Both the position numbers and the translations under genes were made by a program. From Planctomycetota bacterium (GTDB lineage Bacteria; Planctomycetota; Phycisphaerae; UBA1845; PWPN01): 9,255 nucleotides of DNA. Below are positions 1-6,355 of the stretch, in pieces. The DNA is taken from assembly GCA_016209665.1 (NCBI GenBank), contig JACQVT010000451.1:1-9255 (forward strand). The letters run 5' to 3'. The notes beneath the pieces are model-generated. The model did no database searches and was not told where the DNA came from. It saw nothing but the letters and a program-made list of their open reading frames with translations. Within the stretch, counting starts at the first letter, position 1. Every line of letters begins with the position of its first letter.

Positions 1-7
1 ACCCACA

Positions 8-44
8 AGGGGCGGCGCTACCGGAGGTCCGCACAGCGGCCCCT
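8..44. repeat. Imperfect inverted repeat after the ComEA-like gene
   Basis: AGGGGC-GG-CGCT on the left pairs with AGCG-GCCCCT on the right: ten base pairs with a two-base bulge. A second small palindrome (CGGACCTCCG when read on the minus strand) sits in the loop. It begins 6 bases beyond the stop codon of the minus-strand ComEA-like gene, so it could end that transcript. No run of T follows the stem on the minus strand, so it is not a classic intrinsic terminator. It may instead be one of the dispersed palindromes that recur in this window. Confidence 0.45.
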
Positions 45-49
45 ACTTT

Positions 50-427
50 TTAATCGTTAAACCGAAGGTGGGAGCTTATGCGCTGGATCGTTTTGGCCCC
101 GATGCCGGGGACCGGCTCGAGGTCGTCCGGGCGGCGAAAGACGGGCGATCGGTCGGCGTGGGCCTCCCGGTACTCGACGATCTTTCGGGCCGTGCCCTCG
201 CCGATATCGGGCAACGCCGTCAGTTCCCACCACGGTGCGATGTTGGGGTCGATCGCGTTCACCGTCGGCGGAAGCGGTTCGCTCGGTTTCGCGGCGAACA
301 GGATACGCAACGACACGGCCGCCAGGATCAGCCCGAGCACGACGACCGACGTTGCGACGGCGTCGTGCGGCTTACCCCGTGGGGTCGCTTCCGCCTGTGT
401 CGTCGATGGCTCACTCATCAACGCCAT
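50..427 (-). CDS. ComEA-like membrane-anchored helix-hairpin-helix protein
   Basis: This is a 125-residue protein with a short polar N-terminus, one hydrophobic membrane segment (about residues 24-45) and a C-terminal pair of helix-hairpin-helix motifs. The motifs are L-P-D-I-G-E-G-T-A in about 68-87 and V-P-G-I-G-A-K-T in about 101-118. This is the ComEA layout: a membrane anchor presenting a DNA-binding (HhH)2 domain outside the cytoplasm, which in naturally competent bacteria binds incoming double-stranded DNA. The spacing N-A-I-D-P-N...E-L-T-A-L-P-D-I-G matches the family well. No ComEC or other uptake gene is visible, so a competence role is not shown. The gene lies 41 bp downstream of the GH10-like gene on the same strand and is probably cotranscribed. 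The start at 427 has no clear ribosome-binding site; an in-frame ATG at 418 is an alternative. Codon use matches its neighbours. Confidence 0.88.
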   Translation of the reverse strand: MALMSEPSTTQAEATPRGKPHDAVATSVVVLGLILAAVSLRILFAAKPSEPLPPTVNAIDPNIAPWWELTALPDIGEGTARKIVEYREAHADRSPVFRRPDDLEPVPGIGAKTIQRISSHLRFND

Positions 428-468
428 CCGAGGTTGTCAAGCTACCGATGGAAGCAGCCTTTTCCACA

Positions 469-1995
469 TCAGGAGGCGCCCGGTTCGCCGGCGGCTTTCT
501 GGGGCGTGCCCAGCAGCTCGGAGCGTAGCGTCAGCAACTGCCGGTACGCGGCCTTGGGGGCGAGGTCCGCACGAAGCAGCCCGCCGTGTGGAACCTCCTG
601 TCGGCTGTGGTCGGCAAGGCTCTGCCACGAAACGGTTTCCACGAACGGCTTGCTGAGGGCGATCTCGACGAATCTTCGCAACCACTCGGCCTGTATGTCT
701 TCGTTCCAGGGTTGGTGCCAGGTCCCGCCGGCCAGGGTCGGCCCGTCGCCGCCCGTATCCGTTCGCGCCACGGTGGTGTCCGACGGCACCTGGACGCCCG
801 TGATGTGCAGCGGCTTGCCGAGCTTGGCGAACAAATCGAGGGCCGACGAAATCTGGAACATGTCCCGCACGTACATTCCGTCGGCCGCCGGCCCGAAGTT
901 GAACTGCAATCCGAAGGCGTCGAAGGTGACCCCGCTCTGCAAGGCCATGTCGGCGTAGAGCAGCGGCGGGATGGTTCGCTGGTTGCGGGCGTAGTATTCG
1001 CCCCACGGCGCGGTCAGGTTGATGATCGCATGGGCCCGGGGGGCAAGCTGCTTGACCAGCGCGGTGCTCACCCGCGTGACCTCCATCAGTTGCTCGAACG
1101 TGAAGTTGAACATGTTGTCCAGGTGCACGCCGCTGATCACTTCCCATTGCAGAACGTAGCTGCCGTAACGCTCGACGACCCGCCGCACGTGGTCGAAGAT
1201 CATGTTGCGGACGGTCTCGAAATCCGTCTCGTACATCGCCAGCCAGTCCGGCAATTGGGCTTCGTTGAACGCCACCAGCGGGCCGGCGTGCACCGGAACG
1301 CGGTTGCGGGTCAGCCACTCGACCCACGAATCGAACAGCCGCCAGTTGTACTCCTGCTGCTTGGGCTCCAGCAGCCGCCACGGGATCGGCAGGTGCGCAA
1401 AGTCGAACCCGTCCTTGAGGTGTTGGCGGTAGGCATCCGAGGTGCTGGTCGGGTCGACGGTGCACCCGATGGTCCGCCGCGAGAAGGCGTGGCTCTGCTT
1501 GCGGCGGGTCAGGAAGATGTCGGCATGGAAGTGGCTGAGCCTCTCGCCGGCGACGACGGCCAACTGCAAGGCCTTCTCGGCGATGCGGAACTGGCTGGCG
1601 GCGTCGTCTTCCTTGATCGCGGCCACAAACAGATCGCGGGCCCGGTCGATTTCCGCGGCCACGGGCTGGAACCCACCGAAGTCGAACAGGCCCCAGTCCT
1701 CGCGCTTCTGGTTGATCCGCATCAGCCGGCCGCGGACCAGCTCCAGCGGCAGGTTGTAGGGCTTGTCGCGCTCGAGCAGACGGCTGGTTTCCAGGAGGAG
1801 ATATCCGCAGCCGGGCACCGGCCACAGAATGGCCAGCCCCGCGGGTCCCTCCGCCCGCTTCTGGCAGATCAGGTGTGCCTCCTTCAGCTCGACGTCCGCG
1901 CGCAGCGGCACTCCGTCACTACCGACCACGTATGCACCCGCCAGCGTGATCTCGCGGGTGGAGGCTCCGTTTTCAGCTACCGCAAAGCAAAGCAT
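469..1995 (-). CDS. GH10-like (endo-1,4-beta-xylanase family) protein, catalytic glutamates not recognisable
   Basis: This is a 508-residue protein without a signal peptide. Residues 1 to about 165 form an N-terminal region of unknown role rich in beta-strand-like segments, including K97-R-E-D-W-G-L-F-D. Residues about 190-495 resemble the TIM barrel of glycoside hydrolase family 10: W206-R-L-L-E-P followed by the strand around H236-A-G-P-L, then E245-A-Q-L-P-D-W, and near the C-terminus L473-L-R-A-D-L-A-P-K-A-A-Y. GH10 xylanases use an acid/base glutamate in a W-[DN]-V-[VA]-N-E motif. Here that place reads W284-E-V-I-S-G289. The nucleophile motif T-E-x-D is here H397-I-T-G400-V-Q. Both glutamates therefore appear replaced by glycine, so xylanase activity is doubtful. 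The ATG at 1995 was chosen because AGGA lies 6 bases upstream (2002-2005) and homology-like sequence starts there. The frame is open up to 2268, but that extension has low-complexity composition and runs through repeat-like DNA. Planctomycete genomes often carry such proteins annotated as xylanases (recalled, not searched). Confidence 0.85.
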   Translation of the reverse strand: MLCFAVAENGASTREITLAGAYVVGSDGVPLRADVELKEAHLICQKRAEGPAGLAILWPVPGCGYLLLETSRLLERDKPYNLPLELVRGRLMRINQKREDWGLFDFGGFQPVAAEIDRARDLFVAAIKEDDAASQFRIAEKALQLAVVAGERLSHFHADIFLTRRKQSHAFSRRTIGCTVDPTSTSDAYRQHLKDGFDFAHLPIPWRLLEPKQQEYNWRLFDSWVEWLTRNRVPVHAGPLVAFNEAQLPDWLAMYETDFETVRNMIFDHVRRVVERYGSYVLQWEVISGVHLDNMFNFTFEQLMEVTRVSTALVKQLAPRAHAIINLTAPWGEYYARNQRTIPPLLYADMALQSGVTFDAFGLQFNFGPAADGMYVRDMFQISSALDLFAKLGKPLHITGVQVPSDTTVARTDTGGDGPTLAGGTWHQPWNEDIQAEWLRRFVEIALSKPFVETVSWQSLADHSRQEVPHGGLLRADLAPKAAYRQLLTLRSELLGTPQKAAGEPGAS

Positions 1996-2109
1996 GGGCG
2001 ATCCTGAATAAGGCGGATGAATGATTCCGTATCGGCGGCCCAGGCCGGATAATGAAGTCGAAGATTCGGCCATCGGGCCTGCGGATGGCGCCCTGCTCGT
2101 GCTCCTCCT

Positions 2110-2151
2110 GAGCGAAAAACGCTCCCCCTCCACCCGCCTCCGCGCGGGCGG
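2110..2151. repeat. Two adjacent small hairpins
   Basis: GAGCG-AAAAA-CGCTC (2110-2124) is a perfect 5 bp stem with a five-A loop. Ten bases later CCGCC-(8 bases)-GGCGG (2134-2151) forms a second GC-rich stem around the self-complementary CCGCGCGG. On the minus strand the first stem has a five-T loop. These could be the remains of a dispersed repeat or structure in the GH10-gene leader. No terminator-type T run follows either stem. Confidence 0.4.
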
Positions 2152-2330
2152 CCTCACTCGATTGTCAACCACGCCGGCGGCCCGGCCTACGCTATTCTTC
2201 GGCAACCCAAGTGGCACTTCAACACCGCCAGACCCGCCGAAGCCGCAGTGTATTGTAGGACCGGCCAAACCTCAAGGGCGGCTCCGACGCCTGGACCCAT
2301 CCGCGGTGTGACAGGGTATTGTGGCGGCCG

Positions 2331-2398
2331 TGTGGCCCAGCCGCCCTCGGCTGGGTTCGCAGGACTCAGAACGCACAGCCGAGGGCGAATGTGCCACA
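2331..2398. repeat. Large palindromic (REP-like) element
   Basis: The left arm (2331-2353) and right arm (2376-2398) are 23 bases each and match at 20 of 23 positions when one is reverse-complemented. They share the outer TGTGGC and the inner CGCCCTCGGCTG. The loop is 22 bases (2354-2375). The outer TGTGGC/GCCACA ends and the CCCTCGGCTG core resemble palindromes I recall as scattered through planctomycete genomes. It lies 93 bases before mutY. Confidence 0.75.
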
Positions 2399-2491
2399 AG
2401 TTATTGCCTCGCCCACCCATCCGTCCCGGGCACGCCTCGATCGACGACGATGCTTGCGGGGTAGACGCCTCCGAGGGATCATCCAGCCGCG

Positions 2492-3652
2492 ATGGGTGCG
2501 AGTTTTCACGGTTTTCCCGGGCTGGACCGGCCCGCCATTCGCCGACGGCTGATGGCCTGGTACCGGCGTACCCGCCGCGACCTGCCGTGGCGACGTCGCG
2601 AGGGCGACGGCTACGCTCAACTGCTGGCGGAGTTCATGCTGCAACAGACACAGGTCGCCACCGTGGTCGGCTACTTCGAGCGGTTCCTGTCGCGGTTCCC
2701 GGCAGTGACAGACTTGGCCCGAGCCGACGTGGGCGACGTGCTCGCCCTGTGGTCGGGACTGGGGTACTACCGCCGGGCCCGCAACCTGCACGCCGCCGCC
2801 CGACAGATCGTCGAAGAGCATGAGGGCGTCGTCCCCCGCGACGTGAAGGCCCTGATGCGGTTGCCCGGTGTCGGCCGGTATACCGCCGGAGCGATCGCCT
2901 CCATCGCGTATGGCACGCGGGCGGCGGTGCTGGACGGCAACGTCGCCCGGGTGCTCATGCGGCTGCTGGCCATCGACGACGATCCGAAGTCCCCGGTTTT
3001 GCGCCAACGGCTGTGGCAGGTGGCTGAATCGCTGGTGCCGACACGGCGTTGCGGCGACTTCAACCAGGGGCTGATGGAACTGGGCGCCACGCTCTGCCGG
3101 CCGAACTCGCCGGCGTGCGTACAATGCCCGCTCCGTCGTGAATGCGGGGCCCATGCCCTGGGGCTGACGGGCCGGATTCCCCGGCCCGGCCGCCGCGCTT
3201 CCGTCCGATCGGTCGAGTTCGTGGTAGCGGCCATTCGCCGCGGCCGGCGGTTGCTGTTTGCGCGGCGGCCGCTGACCGGCCTGTGGGCGGGACTGTGGGA
3301 GTTGCCGAGCGAGCCGGTACGCCCTGGCGAGTCACCCCGAGCCGCCCGCGACCGCCTCCGCAAGCGGCTTTTGGCCTCGTGCCGATTATCAGTCACCCCG
3401 GCGACCCATACGACCCGGCAACTGACCCACCGGCGGGTGACGTTGCACGTCTACATGGGTGGCGTCGCGCCACCCGCCAGCACTCATCAGCCTCGCCGCA
3501 GTTTCGCCCGCGACGGTCGCCTGCCCGCGAAGCGGTTCCGCCGGTCGGCTGGCTCAAGTCCCTGCCCCGCGAGGTGGCTGGAACCGAGCGACTTGCCCTC
3601 GGTGGGAATCAGCAGAGCGACCCATGCCGTCCTCAAACTGCTCTCCTTTTAA
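2492..3652 (+). CDS. mutY: A/G-specific adenine DNA glycosylase MutY
   Basis: MutY removes adenine mispaired with 8-oxoguanine or guanine in base-excision repair. The 386-residue protein has the complete family layout. L31-P-W-R comes first, then E47-F-M-L-Q-Q-T-Q-V with the catalytic glutamate. A helix-hairpin-helix L124-P-G-V-G-R follows, and then the catalytic aspartate D148 in L-D-G-N-V. A [4Fe-4S] cluster is supplied by C202, C209, C212 and C218 (spacing 6, 2, 5). Residues about 240-386 form the NUDIX-like 8-oxoG-recognition domain, with L262-T-G-L-W-A-G-L-W-E-L-P and the T312-H-R-R segment. Residues about 326-362 form an Arg/Pro/Ser-rich stretch in the C-terminal domain that looks poorly constrained. 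The ATG at 2492 has only a weak GAGGG 14 bases upstream; ATG 2555 would remove residues before M21-A-W-Y, which are typical of the family, so the upstream start is preferred. The gene appears to stand alone. Confidence 0.96.
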   Translation: MGASFHGFPGLDRPAIRRRLMAWYRRTRRDLPWRRREGDGYAQLLAEFMLQQTQVATVVGYFERFLSRFPAVTDLARADVGDVLALWSGLGYYRRARNLHAAARQIVEEHEGVVPRDVKALMRLPGVGRYTAGAIASIAYGTRAAVLDGNVARVLMRLLAIDDDPKSPVLRQRLWQVAESLVPTRRCGDFNQGLMELGATLCRPNSPACVQCPLRRECGAHALGLTGRIPRPGRRASVRSVEFVVAAIRRGRRLLFARRPLTGLWAGLWELPSEPVRPGESPRAARDRLRKRLLASCRLSVTPATHTTRQLTHRRVTLHVYMGGVAPPASTHQPRRSFARDGRLPAKRFRRSAGSSPCPARWLEPSDLPSVGISRATHAVLKLLSF

Positions 3653-3722
3653 ACGTAACTGTTTTATTTTAAATACTTTACAAACAGAGGCTGGATGCGG
3701 AAATATTTTCTTCGATCATTAG

Positions 3723-3750
3723 TTGAGATTCGGTCGCAACTGTGTATAAT
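3723..3750 (+). promoter_or_regulatory. Sigma70-type promoter before the prepilin-like gene
   Basis: TTGAGA (3723-3728) and a consensus TATAAT (3745-3750) are separated by 16 bases. They lie at the edge of an AT-rich patch that stands out in this GC-rich DNA. The predicted transcript would start near 3757 and have a leader of about 80 bases before the ATG at 3836. It is the best promoter in the window. Confidence 0.7.
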
Positions 3751-3764
3751 CCCCGCCATGACAT

Positions 3765-3779
3765 TGAGACTCAGTCTCA
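3765..3779. promoter_or_regulatory. Perfect 7-1-7 palindrome, Fur-box-like operator
   Basis: TGAGACT-C-AGTCTCA is a perfect 15-base palindrome with the 7-1-7 architecture of Fur-family boxes (the classic form is TGATAAT-N-ATTATCA). It lies 14 bases downstream of the TATAAT, so a bound repressor would overlap the start of the transcript. The regulator, a Fur-type metal sensor, is inferred from shape alone; another dimeric repressor could fit. Confidence 0.5.
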
Positions 3780-3823
3780 CCGTCCTGCGTTCACGGAATA
3801 CATTGTCCCAGGGGCATACCAGC

Positions 3824-3829
3824 GGGAGG
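3824..3829 (+). promoter_or_regulatory. Strong ribosome-binding site fixing the start at 3836
   Basis: GGGAGG ends 6 bases before the ATG at 3836. This is the strongest Shine-Dalgarno match near any in-frame start of the prepilin-like gene and is the main reason for choosing that start. The other in-frame ATG codons, at 3695, 3761 and 3899, have nothing comparable. Confidence 0.65.
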
Positions 3830-3835
3830 CGCGAC

Positions 3836-5029
3836 ATGGCGCGGAGTGCATCCGTTTGTGCGGTTCAGGGTGGTCGTTCGGACGTACCCCATTCGAGCAT
3901 GGGGCGGATCGCCAGGAATCTTGAGTTTGTGGAACTGGCGGGCGGGAAGCCGATTCCATGTCGCCACCGCCAAGCGAGGCCAGTCGGAACCGCGACCGTG
4001 AGGGAGCGCGGTTCTGGGGCCCTGGGTCCGGTTCGCCGCAGCCCGCTCTCTGATGGTCGCGGTTCGGAAAGGGCTTCTGACGCACGCTCTCACACACTGG
4101 GTCGGACACACTGCCGGGCCAGCGGTCGCACCTGCGGCGCACAGGCCGCCGGCGTTCGACTGTCGCGCCGGACGGGTTTCACGCTGATCGAGGTGCTGGT
4201 CGTGGTCGCGATCGTCGCGCTCTTGGTATCCATCCTGCTCCCCGCCCTGGCGACCGCCAAGCAGCGGGCCCGGGCCACGGCGTGCGTCAGCCATCAGCGA
4301 CAGATCGGCATCGGGTTGACCGGATACGTTCTCAGCAACAAGGATCGCTACCCGAAACACTCCTCGCCGTCGTCGATGGTTCCTCGCCACAGATGGCCGG
4401 ACTACCTCCACCGGTACATGAAGAACACGCAGGTCTACACCTGCACGAGCCTGTCGGAGCGACAGGAGAAGGACTTCCGTCAGCCCTTCGCCCACACGGT
4501 GGATGCTTCGACCGGCAAACCGCTGCCGGGCACGAAGTACCACGGCGGATACGGGTACAACTTCCAGTACCTGGGCAACGCCCGCACCAAGACTGGGCCG
4601 ACGGCCTTGCCGGAGTGGGCCGAGCCGTACCACGCAACGCTTCGCGAGATTCGCATGTCCGCAAGCACGGTGGCCGTCGCCGATACGATGGGATCGAGGA
4701 AGGGCAACCCCGCCCGCCAGCCCGGTGAGGGAAGCTCGGCGGTGTATGTCGTCGAGCCGCCGCTGGGCAGCCGCGATCTGGGATCGCGCGGCAGCCGGGC
4801 CGGCGCCGATCCCGACGTCGGCAACATGTGGTACGAGGGGGGGACCGATCCGGCGGACGAGGAGTTGTACCGCAGCCGGCCGGACGCACGGCACCTCGAC
4901 CGAGTGAGCGTGCTGTTCTGCGACGGCCACGCTGAGGCTGTGGCGCCCAAGATACTCGACGGCCGAACCCACGGGGCATCCGGCGACAACCGGTACTTCA
5001 ACGGCCGGTTCGACTCCGCCCGACGATAG
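3836..5029 (+). CDS. Prepilin-like secreted protein (GFTLIE, planctomycete pseudopilin family) with an unusually long leader
   Basis: From the ATG at 3836 the product has 397 residues. Residues 111-136 are a type IV prepilin/pseudopilin N-terminus: R-R-T-G114, then F115-T-L-I-E119 and a hydrophobic helix. Prepilin peptidase would cut after G114, and E119 is the conserved +5 glutamate. Downstream come the typical A-K-Q-R-A-R...C150 region, a soluble domain with Y235-H-G-G-Y-G-Y-N, and near the C-terminus V359-L-F-C-D-G-H365. This D-G-H ending is common in planctomycete proteins of this kind. Proteins of this kind are probably exported by a type II secretion/type IV pilus-like machine; their individual roles are mostly unknown. 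The odd part is the leader: 114 residues rather than the usual 5-25, Arg/Gly/Ser-rich, and encoded in part by an inverted repeat (residues about 51-77). Either the leader is real, or translation starts at a non-standard codon closer to G114; no ATG, GTG or TTG lies close to it. The gene has its own promoter and palindromic operator and converges with the next gene. Confidence 0.85.
   Translation: MARSASVCAVQGGRSDVPHSSMGRIARNLEFVELAGGKPIPCRHRQARPVGTATVRERGSGALGPVRRSPLSDGRGSERASDARSHTLGRTHCRASGRTCGAQAAGVRLSRRTGFTLIEVLVVVAIVALLVSILLPALATAKQRARATACVSHQRQIGIGLTGYVLSNKDRYPKHSSPSSMVPRHRWPDYLHRYMKNTQVYTCTSLSERQEKDFRQPFAHTVDASTGKPLPGTKYHGGYGYNFQYLGNARTKTGPTALPEWAEPYHATLREIRMSASTVAVADTMGSRKGNPARQPGEGSSAVYVVEPPLGSRDLGSRGSRAGADPDVGNMWYEGGTDPADEELYRSRPDARHLDRVSVLFCDGHAEAVAPKILDGRTHGASGDNRYFNGRFDSARR
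3987..4065. repeat. Inverted repeat inside the prepilin leader region
   Basis: The arms GAACCGCGACC... (3987-4008) and ...GGTCGCGGTTC (4044-4065) are 22 bases and match at 19 positions when reverse-complemented. The 35-base spacer between them is GC-rich. The element resembles a dispersed planctomycete repeat that I recall carrying a GGTCGCGGTTC core, but I cannot search for copies. It lies in frame in the prepilin-like gene, upstream of the mature coding part. Confidence 0.7.
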
Positions 5030-5083
5030 GCCGGGCGAATCGAGTGCGACCGCGATCATACGAGTCACCTCTTGAGTCCGCGC

Positions 5084-5150
5084 GTAGCGGCCGGCGCCCT
5101 CGCCGGCCGACGAAATGCTGAAAGACGGCCGGCGAGGCGCAGGCCGCTAC
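5084..5150. repeat. Large GC-rich palindrome between convergent genes
   Basis: The left arm (5084-5109) and right arm (5126-5150) both carry GTAGCGGCC at the outer end and TCGCCGGCCG at the inner end. They differ by one substitution and one single-base gap over 26 positions. The loop is 16 bases (5110-5125). The element lies between the stop of the prepilin-like gene (5029) and the stop of the oxidoreductase gene (5183), so it could act as a two-way terminator. There is no T run on either side. It may equally be another dispersed palindrome. Confidence 0.75.
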
Positions 5151-5182
5151 CCGGGACGCGCGGATTCAAATCGTAGTTGGTG

Positions 5183-6355
5183 TCAACCTTCGGCCAGCAG
5201 TTCGGTCATGGTCACCACGCGCCCTTCGTCGAGGGCCTTGCGGCCGAGCAGGGCGACGAGGAGCGCATCGCGGCCGGCCTCGACGTCGGCGAACGGCCGA
5301 TCGCGCTCGCGGATGCAGCGAACGAAATCGCGGACGGCGGCCAAGGTCGCGTCGCTCGTCTTCTTGAACTCGATGGTCTTGGGCCTCTCGCTGCCCTGGA
5401 GGTACAACTGGCCCGTCTCCAGGTCGATCGCGCCCTTGCTGCCGTAGACGAGTTCGCGGCGGCCGTCGCAGGGCACGTGGGGCGGAGCGATCCAGGAGTG
5501 GCTGTAGCTGACGACGCGGCCCTGGCCGTAGTCGAGTTCGAGGCCATAGTGGTCGCGGATGTCGCGGCCGGGCGGGTCGAACTTGACGTTCTGCCCGCCG
5601 AAACCCGCCGCCCGGACAGGCACGCCCCCCATGACCTGGTTCATCAAGTCGAACTCGTGCACCGCCTGCTCGACGATGGTGTCGCCGCTCAGCTCGCGCT
5701 TGAAGAACCATGTCGACTCGTGCGGCAGGTCCTGGATGTTGTGGCGATGAGCGCGGATGAACACCACGTCGCCGATGATGCCGCCCTCGTGGATCATCCG
5801 GATGGCGGTCTGCCAAGGATCGGCGTAGCGGAGCTGGGTGCCGATCTGGTAGATGCCCTTGGCCTTGCGAGCGGCGGCATGGATGGCGTTGGCCTCGGCG
5901 ACGGTGATGGCCATCGGTTTCTCCGCGTACAGATGGCGGCCCGATTCGAGCACCGCGATGCCCATTTCCCTGTGCAGGTAGCAGGGCGTCTCGACGGCGA
6001 TGGCGTCGAGTTCGGGATAGTCGATCAGCTTGCGGTAGTCGTCGAACAGGCTCGGCTTGTCGTCGGCGACCTGGGTGGCGGCGGCCTCGAGCCGCGGCTT
6101 GTTGATGTCGCACAGGGCGGTGATGCGCACGCCCGGCACCTTGTAGAAACCCTCCATGACGCCCGTGCCGCGGCCGCCGGTGCCGATGATGCCGACGCGG
6201 ACGTCGACCTTCTCGTCCGGCGGATTGACGAACTTCTCCGGCTGCGACTGCGGCCTGGCCGCCTGAGCCCGCGAGCCGCTCAGGGCGACGGCCGACGTGA
6301 CGGCCACGGACGTGTTCAGGAACGTCCTTCGTGAAACCGCTTTGCGATCGGACAT
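5183..6355 (-). CDS. Gfo/Idh/MocA family oxidoreductase with Tat signal
   Basis: This is a 390-residue NAD(P)-dependent sugar or inositol-type dehydrogenase whose exact substrate cannot be told. Residues 1-32 form a twin-arginine signal (S8-R-R-T-F-L-N, a hydrophobic stretch, and a likely cut after A-Q-A at 32), so the folded protein would be exported. The nucleotide-binding fold starts at V54-G-I-I-G-T-G-G-R-G63, with D83 after the second strand as the probable cofactor-ribose contact. E145-K-P147 is the family hallmark. The C-terminal domain carries E229-Q-A-V-H233-E-F-D236, the usual position of the catalytic histidine. Planctomycetes carry many exported paralogs of this type. The ATG at 6355 is preferred over the longer frame to 6445 because AGAAGGG lies 7 bases upstream and the Tat motif then sits at the normal distance. 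A TAGAAT at 6405-6410 (minus strand) is a possible but poorly supported -10 element. The stop faces the convergent prepilin-like gene. Confidence 0.95.
   Translation of the reverse strand: MSDRKAVSRRTFLNTSVAVTSAVALSGSRAQAARPQSQPEKFVNPPDEKVDVRVGIIGTGGRGTGVMEGFYKVPGVRITALCDINKPRLEAAATQVADDKPSLFDDYRKLIDYPELDAIAVETPCYLHREMGIAVLESGRHLYAEKPMAITVAEANAIHAAARKAKGIYQIGTQLRYADPWQTAIRMIHEGGIIGDVVFIRAHRHNIQDLPHESTWFFKRELSGDTIVEQAVHEFDLMNQVMGGVPVRAAGFGGQNVKFDPPGRDIRDHYGLELDYGQGRVVSYSHSWIAPPHVPCDGRRELVYGSKGAIDLETGQLYLQGSERPKTIEFKKTSDATLAAVRDFVRCIRERDRPFADVEAGRDALLVALLGRKALDEGRVVTMTELLAEG

Larger units (their letters stand above)
1996..2491. other. Divergent intergenic region (496 bp)
   Basis: This gap separates the minus-strand GH10-like gene from plus-strand mutY, so promoters for both should lie here. 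I find no convincing sigma70 pair in either direction. A TTGACA on the minus strand (2163-2168) lacks a -10 element at the right distance. The region carries two structured blocks: small hairpins at 2110-2151 and a large palindrome at 2331-2398. Open frames crossing it look like chance products of high GC content. Confidence 0.6.

Noticed and set aside
586..2007. Plus-strand 473-codon open frame opposite the GH10-like gene
   Set aside because: It is the complementary-strand shadow of a gene with recognisable GH10 landmarks. It has no family resemblance and low-complexity content.
2163..2168. TTGACA (minus strand) as the -35 of a GH10-gene promoter
   Set aside because: No acceptable -10 hexamer lies 15-19 bases downstream; the DNA there is GC-rich hairpin sequence.
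1996..2268. N-terminal extension of the GH10-like gene up to 2268
   Set aside because: The frame is open, but the added residues are Arg/Pro/Gly/Ser-rich and run through hairpin repeats. AGGA 6 bases before ATG 1995 marks a better start.
3742..3924. 60-codon plus-strand frame over the promoter and operator
   Set aside because: Its start codon overlaps the -10 element and lies upstream of the predicted transcription start; there is no ribosome-binding site.
3791..5068. Minus-strand 425-codon open frame opposite the prepilin-like gene
   Set aside because: The plus strand has the GFTLIE signature, a C-terminal D-G-H motif and a ribosome-binding site. The minus frame has no recognisable domain.
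5177..6334. Plus-strand 385-codon frame opposite the oxidoreductase
   Set aside because: It is a GC-driven shadow. The minus strand carries the Tat signal, glycine-rich motif and E-K-P motif.
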